64,000 nt of DNA from Devosia yakushimensis (GTDB lineage Bacteria; Pseudomonadota; Alphaproteobacteria; Rhizobiales; Devosiaceae). Of this stretch, positions 60,707 through 64,000 are shown in pieces (within the stretch, counting starts at the first letter, position 1; every line of letters begins with the position of its first letter). The translations under genes and the position numbers were made by a program. The stretch covers positions 620,001 through 684,000 of the forward strand of contig NZ_BSNG01000001.1 of NCBI RefSeq assembly GCF_030159855.1. Reading direction: 5' to 3'. Under the pieces are notes generated by a model. That model saw nothing but the letters and a program-made list of their open reading frames with translations. It was not told the origin of the DNA and ran no database searches.

Positions 60707-61102
60707 CTATCTCGCTGTTTTCTTTGTAATATTCGCCTTACGCCCGCGTCCCTCCGGACGAGCCGGCAGGGTGTCCCCAAACTCTTGCCACCAAGCCATC
60801 AATGCTTCAAGCGTTGGCGTTAAACCGCGGGCTTTTGCGGTTATTTCATATTCGACGCGGAGCGGGACCTCGGGAAAAATGGTACGCAAGACAAGGCCAT
60901 CCGCCTCGAGCTCGCGGAGCTGCACGGTCAGCATATGCTGTGTTATTCCCGGAATGGCTTTGCGTAACTCGCCAAAGCGGAACACCCTTTGATGTAGAAG
61001 CCACATGATCTCGAGCTTCCACTTCCCAGATAACAGGCCGAAAGCCCGGCGCATTTCGTCGTGCATGTTGATGGCGCCAGCGTCCGTAGTATGTTTTTCC
61101 AT
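60707..61102 (-). CDS. HxlR-type transcriptional regulator
   Basis: This 131-aa winged-helix regulator has the HxlR core MRRAFGLLSGKWKLEIMWLLHQRVFRFGELRKAIPGITQHMLTVQLRELEADGLVLRTIFPEVPLRVEYEITAKARGLTPTLEALMAWW. There is no conserved N-terminal Cys of the redox-sensing type. GGAG supports the ATG at 61102. It is divergent from the DoxX-dehalogenase unit and is likely its regulator. Codon use is less GC-rich than the surrounding genes. Confidence 0.88.
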   Translation of the reverse strand: MEKHTTDAGAINMHDEMRRAFGLLSGKWKLEIMWLLHQRVFRFGELRKAIPGITQHMLTVQLRELEADGLVLRTIFPEVPLRVEYEITAKARGLTPTLEALMAWWQEFGDTLPARPEGRGRKANITKKTAR

Positions 61103-61227
61103 ACCTGCATGCTCCAATTCATCCTACTTGTGAAAATTAAAATAGCACGCCATTTCTCGCCAAAGAAACAAAATCCGCCAAGCACCCTTTGGGGTCCCTG
61201 GCAGGATAAATCTAAAAAAGGTGAGAG

Positions 61228-61605
61228 ATGCTTTTTTATACCTACTGGGCCAGTACGGCCCTGCTTACACTGCTGTACCTTTCGTCGGCCGCATTCTACA
61301 TCGCCAAGCCGGAGGCAGTAAAAAAGGCCCAGTCTGATCTGGGTTATTCGGCCACGAACCTCATTCCGTTCCTGATCGTCATCAAGATTCTTGCCCCTTT
61401 GGCGATCGTGTCTCGCTTCAACGTGGGCTTGAGCGACCTGGCATATGCCGGCGTTTTCTACCATCTGCTAATTTCCGCGCTCGCCCATCTTGGAACGAAG
61501 AAACCGATTGGCGCTCTTCCCGCCGCGTTGGGGCTTTTTTTCCTTGCGGCATCCTTCCTCACCCAGAACGCAGTTCGCGCAATCCCGTCCCCGTACGGGC
61601 TGTGA
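61228..61605 (+). CDS. DoxX-like small membrane protein
   Basis: This 125-aa membrane protein with four spans has FYTYWASTALLTLLYLSSAAFYIAKPEAVKKAQSDLGY at the start, then LIPFLIVIKILAPLAIVSRF and a repeated hydrophobic pattern; this is the DoxX-like (DoxX_2) family. The role of the family is redox- or membrane-linked and mostly unknown. GGTGAGAG precedes the ATG at 61228. It lies 62 bp before the dehalogenase-like gene and is probably co-transcribed. Confidence 0.83.
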   Translation: MLFYTYWASTALLTLLYLSSAAFYIAKPEAVKKAQSDLGYSATNLIPFLIVIKILAPLAIVSRFNVGLSDLAYAGVFYHLLISALAHLGTKKPIGALPAALGLFFLAASFLTQNAVRAIPSPYGL

Positions 61606-61667
61606 GTCATGCCGCTGAGCCTCAAAGGCCCAGCCTTTCCTCGCCTAATCAAAAATGGAGTTGCAAA

Positions 61668-62567
61668 ATGACCGAAATCCAATCCAGGACATCTGAACAA
61701 CCTTTCGCCGAAAAGAAATACAAGGACATCCATGGCCATCGCATGGCCTATATCGATGAGGGCCAAGGGCCCGCCATCGTCTTCCAGCATGGCAACCCCA
61801 CGTCGTCCTATCTGTGGCGCAATGTCATGCCCCACCTCAAGAATATGGGCCGATTGATCGCTGCGGACTTCATGGGGATGGGCGATTCCGAGAAGCTCGG
61901 TGCTTCGCTCGGCCGGTCTAGGTACTCATTCGAAGAGCAGCGCAAATATCTGCATGGACTTTGGGACCAGCTCGATCTGGGCGACAACGTGATCCTGGTC
62001 CTGCACGACACCGGGTCCATGTTCGGTTTCGATTGGGCGAACCAGAACCGTGGACGCGTTCAGGGCATCGCCTATATGGAATCCATAGTCATGCCGCTGC
62101 GGGTCACCGATTTTCCGGTTTACGTCCAGGAAGCGCTCCGCAGTGCGACACCGGAAACCATGGAAGCAAGTCTTCAGGATCTCGGATTCCTCGAAGGATT
62201 CCTGCTCGGCGCGCGTGAGTTCTCGGCAATCGAACAGGCGCACTACCGAAAGCCCTTCCTCGTGCCTGGCGAGGACCGTCGCCCCATGATTTCGTTCGAT
62301 CTGCCGGTTGGTGGATACCCCGAGAATACTGCTGCAATTGTCGAGGCATATTCAACGTGGCTCGCCGAAAGCTCGATCCCCAAGCTGCTCATCAACGCCG
62401 ATCCGGGGTACTTGCTCAGGGACCGGCTGCTCGATTTTGCCCAAAGCTGGCCAAATCAGACGGAGGCCACCGTCAAAGGCGCCCATTACGTCCAGGAGAC
62501 CAGTCCGGACGAAGTCGGGCTGGCGATCGCCGAGTTTGTCCGGAAGCTTCGCGCACACGCCGCCTAG
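61668..62567 (+). CDS. Haloalkane dehalogenase-like alpha/beta hydrolase with altered halide site
   Basis: This 299-aa alpha/beta hydrolase is close to LinB/DhaA-type haloalkane dehalogenases: HGNPTSSYLWRNVMPHL at 41-57 (halide Asn43), nucleophile Asp114 in LVLHDTGSMFGFDWA, acid Glu138 in IAYMESIVMP and base His273 in GAHYVQETSPDE. In the known enzymes the residue after the nucleophile is Trp, the halide-stabilising partner of Asn; here it is Thr115. The triad is complete, so it should still hydrolyse something, but halide release may be altered. GGAG lies 7 nt before the ATG. It is co-transcribed with DoxX. Confidence 0.85.
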   Translation: MTEIQSRTSEQPFAEKKYKDIHGHRMAYIDEGQGPAIVFQHGNPTSSYLWRNVMPHLKNMGRLIAADFMGMGDSEKLGASLGRSRYSFEEQRKYLHGLWDQLDLGDNVILVLHDTGSMFGFDWANQNRGRVQGIAYMESIVMPLRVTDFPVYVQEALRSATPETMEASLQDLGFLEGFLLGAREFSAIEQAHYRKPFLVPGEDRRPMISFDLPVGGYPENTAAIVEAYSTWLAESSIPKLLINADPGYLLRDRLLDFAQSWPNQTEATVKGAHYVQETSPDEVGLAIAEFVRKLRAHAA

Positions 62568-62751
62568 CGATACTGAATGTCTGGAGCAGCGTTGGCTCGC
62601 CGTGACTGACGCTGCCCGTTGCATAAGTAGACTGTCGGCCCGCCACTCCATTCGAAACGTCCCCAAATCTCCTTAGCTCTGGCGCGGAACCGGTAAGGCG
62701 CGTTATGGCTTATGTCCGGGCGGCAAGAGTGATGGGCATGAGGATTATTCC

Positions 62752-63684
62752 ATGAAGTGGCGCGGCAGGCAGCAGAGCTCCAATATCGAGGATCGGCGCG
62801 GGCAGATCGGCGGCGGGATGGGCGGCCTTGGCGGTAGCCCGTTCGGACGCGGTGGCGGCGGTATTCGGATTCCGACCGGCGGGCGCTCGGGCGGCGGTAT
62901 TGGCGGGGTGATCGGCGTCATCGTCATTCTGGGGATTATCTGGTTTGCCACGGGGCAGAACCCGCTCGACATGCTGACGGGCGGGGCGAGCCCGCAGACG
63001 CAATCGGCGGCGCCTTCCTCGTCGTCACTGCCGACAAGCGGGCAGGAAGACGATCTGCGCGACTTCGTCGGCGTGGTGGTGAAGGAAACCGAGGATTTGT
63101 GGACCGAGGTGTTCGCGGCATCGGGCGAGCGCTATCCGGCGCCGGCGGTGGTGCTGTTTACGGGCCAGGTCAATACGGCCTGTGGCGGCGCCGATGCGCG
63201 GACCGGGCCGTTCTATTGCCCGGGGGACCAGAAGGTCTATATCGACCTCAGTTTCTATGACCAATTGCGCGACCAGTTTGGCGCGCCGGGCGACTTTGCC
63301 CAGGCCTATGTGCTGGCCCATGAAGTGGGGCACCACATCCAGAACATTACCGGCGTGCTGCCCGAGTTCAATCGCCGCCGCCAGGCGATGAGCGAAACCG
63401 ACGCCAATGCCTATTCGATCCGCATCGAATTGCAGGCCGATTGCTATGCCGGGGTGTGGGCGAATTATGCCGGCCAGCAGAATATCGTGGAGCAGGGCGA
63501 TTTCGAGGAAGCGCTGAACGCGGCCGACCAAATCGGCGACGATACGCTGCAAAAGCGCATGCAGGGCTTTGCCGTGCCCAAGACGTTCAACCACGGCACA
63601 TCGGCGCAGCGCAAGACCTGGTTCGAGCGCGGCTATCAGTCGGGTAATCCGAGCGATTGCGATACGTTCTCGGGGAATGTCTAG
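62752..63684 (+). CDS. Membrane-anchored neutral zinc metallopeptidase (YpfJ type)
   Basis: This 310-aa protein has a Gly/Arg-rich N-terminal tract (residues 1-50), one membrane span (about 50-68) and a zinc peptidase domain with HEVGHHIQN (His190, Glu191, His194) and the third-ligand region IELQADCYAGVWANY. Conserved Cys pairs (ACGGADARTGPFYCP) complete the YpfJ family pattern. It probably degrades proteins in the periplasm or at the membrane. The stop overlaps the stop of the convergent oxidoreductase by 4 nt. Confidence 0.9.
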   Translation: MKWRGRQQSSNIEDRRGQIGGGMGGLGGSPFGRGGGGIRIPTGGRSGGGIGGVIGVIVILGIIWFATGQNPLDMLTGGASPQTQSAAPSSSSLPTSGQEDDLRDFVGVVVKETEDLWTEVFAASGERYPAPAVVLFTGQVNTACGGADARTGPFYCPGDQKVYIDLSFYDQLRDQFGAPGDFAQAYVLAHEVGHHIQNITGVLPEFNRRRQAMSETDANAYSIRIELQADCYAGVWANYAGQQNIVEQGDFEEALNAADQIGDDTLQKRMQGFAVPKTFNHGTSAQRKTWFERGYQSGNPSDCDTFSGNV

Positions 63685-64000
63685 GGGCTGATCTCGATGA
63701 CGATCTTGCCGTGGCCGTGGCCGGTTTCGAGCTCGTTATGGGCGGCGACGATCTGGTCCATGGGATAGGTGCGGCGGACCTGGGGTTTGAGCTGGCCGCT
63801 GGCGGCCAGGGCGAAGAGCTTGGCGACGCGGGCGCCGCTGCGTGTGCCCTCGATGCCGCGAATGCCCAGGGCCTTGGCGCGGGGATCGGCAATCGAGGTG
63901 ATGCGGTCGAGGGGTGCGCCCAGCGTCATGGAGAGATCGAGCGCCTCGCCACCTGCGCAGTCGAGCACGGCGGTGACGCCATTGGGGGCGGCTGCGGCCA
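63681..64000 (-). CDS. Zinc-type alcohol dehydrogenase/quinone oxidoreductase, C-terminal part
   Basis: The frame has its stop at 63681 and continues past the right edge of the window, giving the last 106 codons. Visible are AVLDCAGGEALDLSMTL (end of the nucleotide-binding fold), RITSIADPRAKALG, then a C-terminal PMDQIVAAHNELETGHGHGKIVIEI, the standard end of the MDR (quinone oxidoreductase, QOR-like) family. The N-terminal catalytic domain is outside the window, so cofactor and substrate cannot be assigned. It is convergent with the zinc metallopeptidase gene. Confidence 0.82.
   Translation of the reverse strand, partial: AAAAPNGVTAVLDCAGGEALDLSMTLGAPLDRITSIADPRAKALGIRGIEGTRSGARVAKLFALAASGQLKPQVRRTYPMDQIVAAHNELETGHGHGKIVIEISP

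Overview
ORGANISM. This is a GC-rich, gene-dense alphaproteobacterial chromosome segment. The block carB, greA, trxB and an LsrB/VtlR-type LysR gene, the small RNAs with CCUCCUCCC hairpin loops, and the many short palindromic intergenic repeats all point to the order Hyphomicrobiales (Rhizobiales). The style is compatible with Devosia or a relative, but the genus is a guess. I see no rRNA, tRNA, CRISPR array, prophage or insertion sequence. LAYOUT. Positions 1-10.4 kb hold carbohydrate uptake and uronate metabolism: a sugar ABC transporter (binding protein plus two permeases, the second cut by the window edge), a divergent LacI regulator with a GH38-like DUF5054 enzyme, a YoaK-like membrane protein, TatD, and a kdgD-uxuA-GntR cluster. 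Positions 10.5-14.2 kb hold a Dpp/Opp-type ABC operon without a binding-protein gene, preceded by a 33-codon leader ORF with a hairpin and ended by a strong terminator. Positions 14.3-17.6 kb hold a MarR-EmrA-EmrB efflux operon. Positions 18-24.5 kb hold a CBS protein, small envelope proteins, a LacI gene facing an orphan 66-aa gene across three operators, an aminotransferase, a prolyl aminopeptidase and a 370-aa protein of unknown function. Positions 24.6-25.7 kb hold no protein genes but carry tandem small RNA genes on the minus strand. Positions 25.8-30.2 kb hold a HAD hydrolase, an S26 peptidase-like protein, a VOC protein, lsrB, trxB and greA. Positions 30.4-39.4 kb are accessory genes between greA and carB: sugar dehydrogenase, VOC protein, cold-shock protein, methyltransferase, GH5 glycosidase, threonine aldolase, two paralogous periplasmic proteins, a CatB-like acetyltransferase and a PhyH dioxygenase. 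carB follows, then a small autotransporter, a CSS-EAL phosphodiesterase, ExoD, a membrane alpha/beta hydrolase, DUF2277, DUF1328, an aldo-keto reductase, GNAT, ArsR-MFS, an ABC-2 exporter, a second MFS, ohr-ohrR, a GFA protein, a CpdB-like nucleotidase, an HxlR-DoxX-dehalogenase cassette, a zinc metallopeptidase and a truncated oxidoreductase. HOW IT WORKS TOGETHER. Most metabolic cassettes pair with a local regulator whose likely operators are visible (LacI twice, MarR twice, GntR, ArsR, HxlR). The strongest unusual system is the small RNA array at 24.60-25.67 kb. Three RNAs display anti-Shine-Dalgarno CCUCCUCCC loops. They, and a fourth short RNA without that motif, sit behind promoters that share a 15-bp upstream element at identical spacing. 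Secondary points of interest are enzymes that lack a key residue (S26 peptidase Lys to Gly, dehalogenase halide Trp to Thr), hairpins that overlap ribosome binding sites (threonine aldolase, GH5), a 118-nt symmetric palindrome between greA and trxB, and three families of inverted-pair intergenic repeats.
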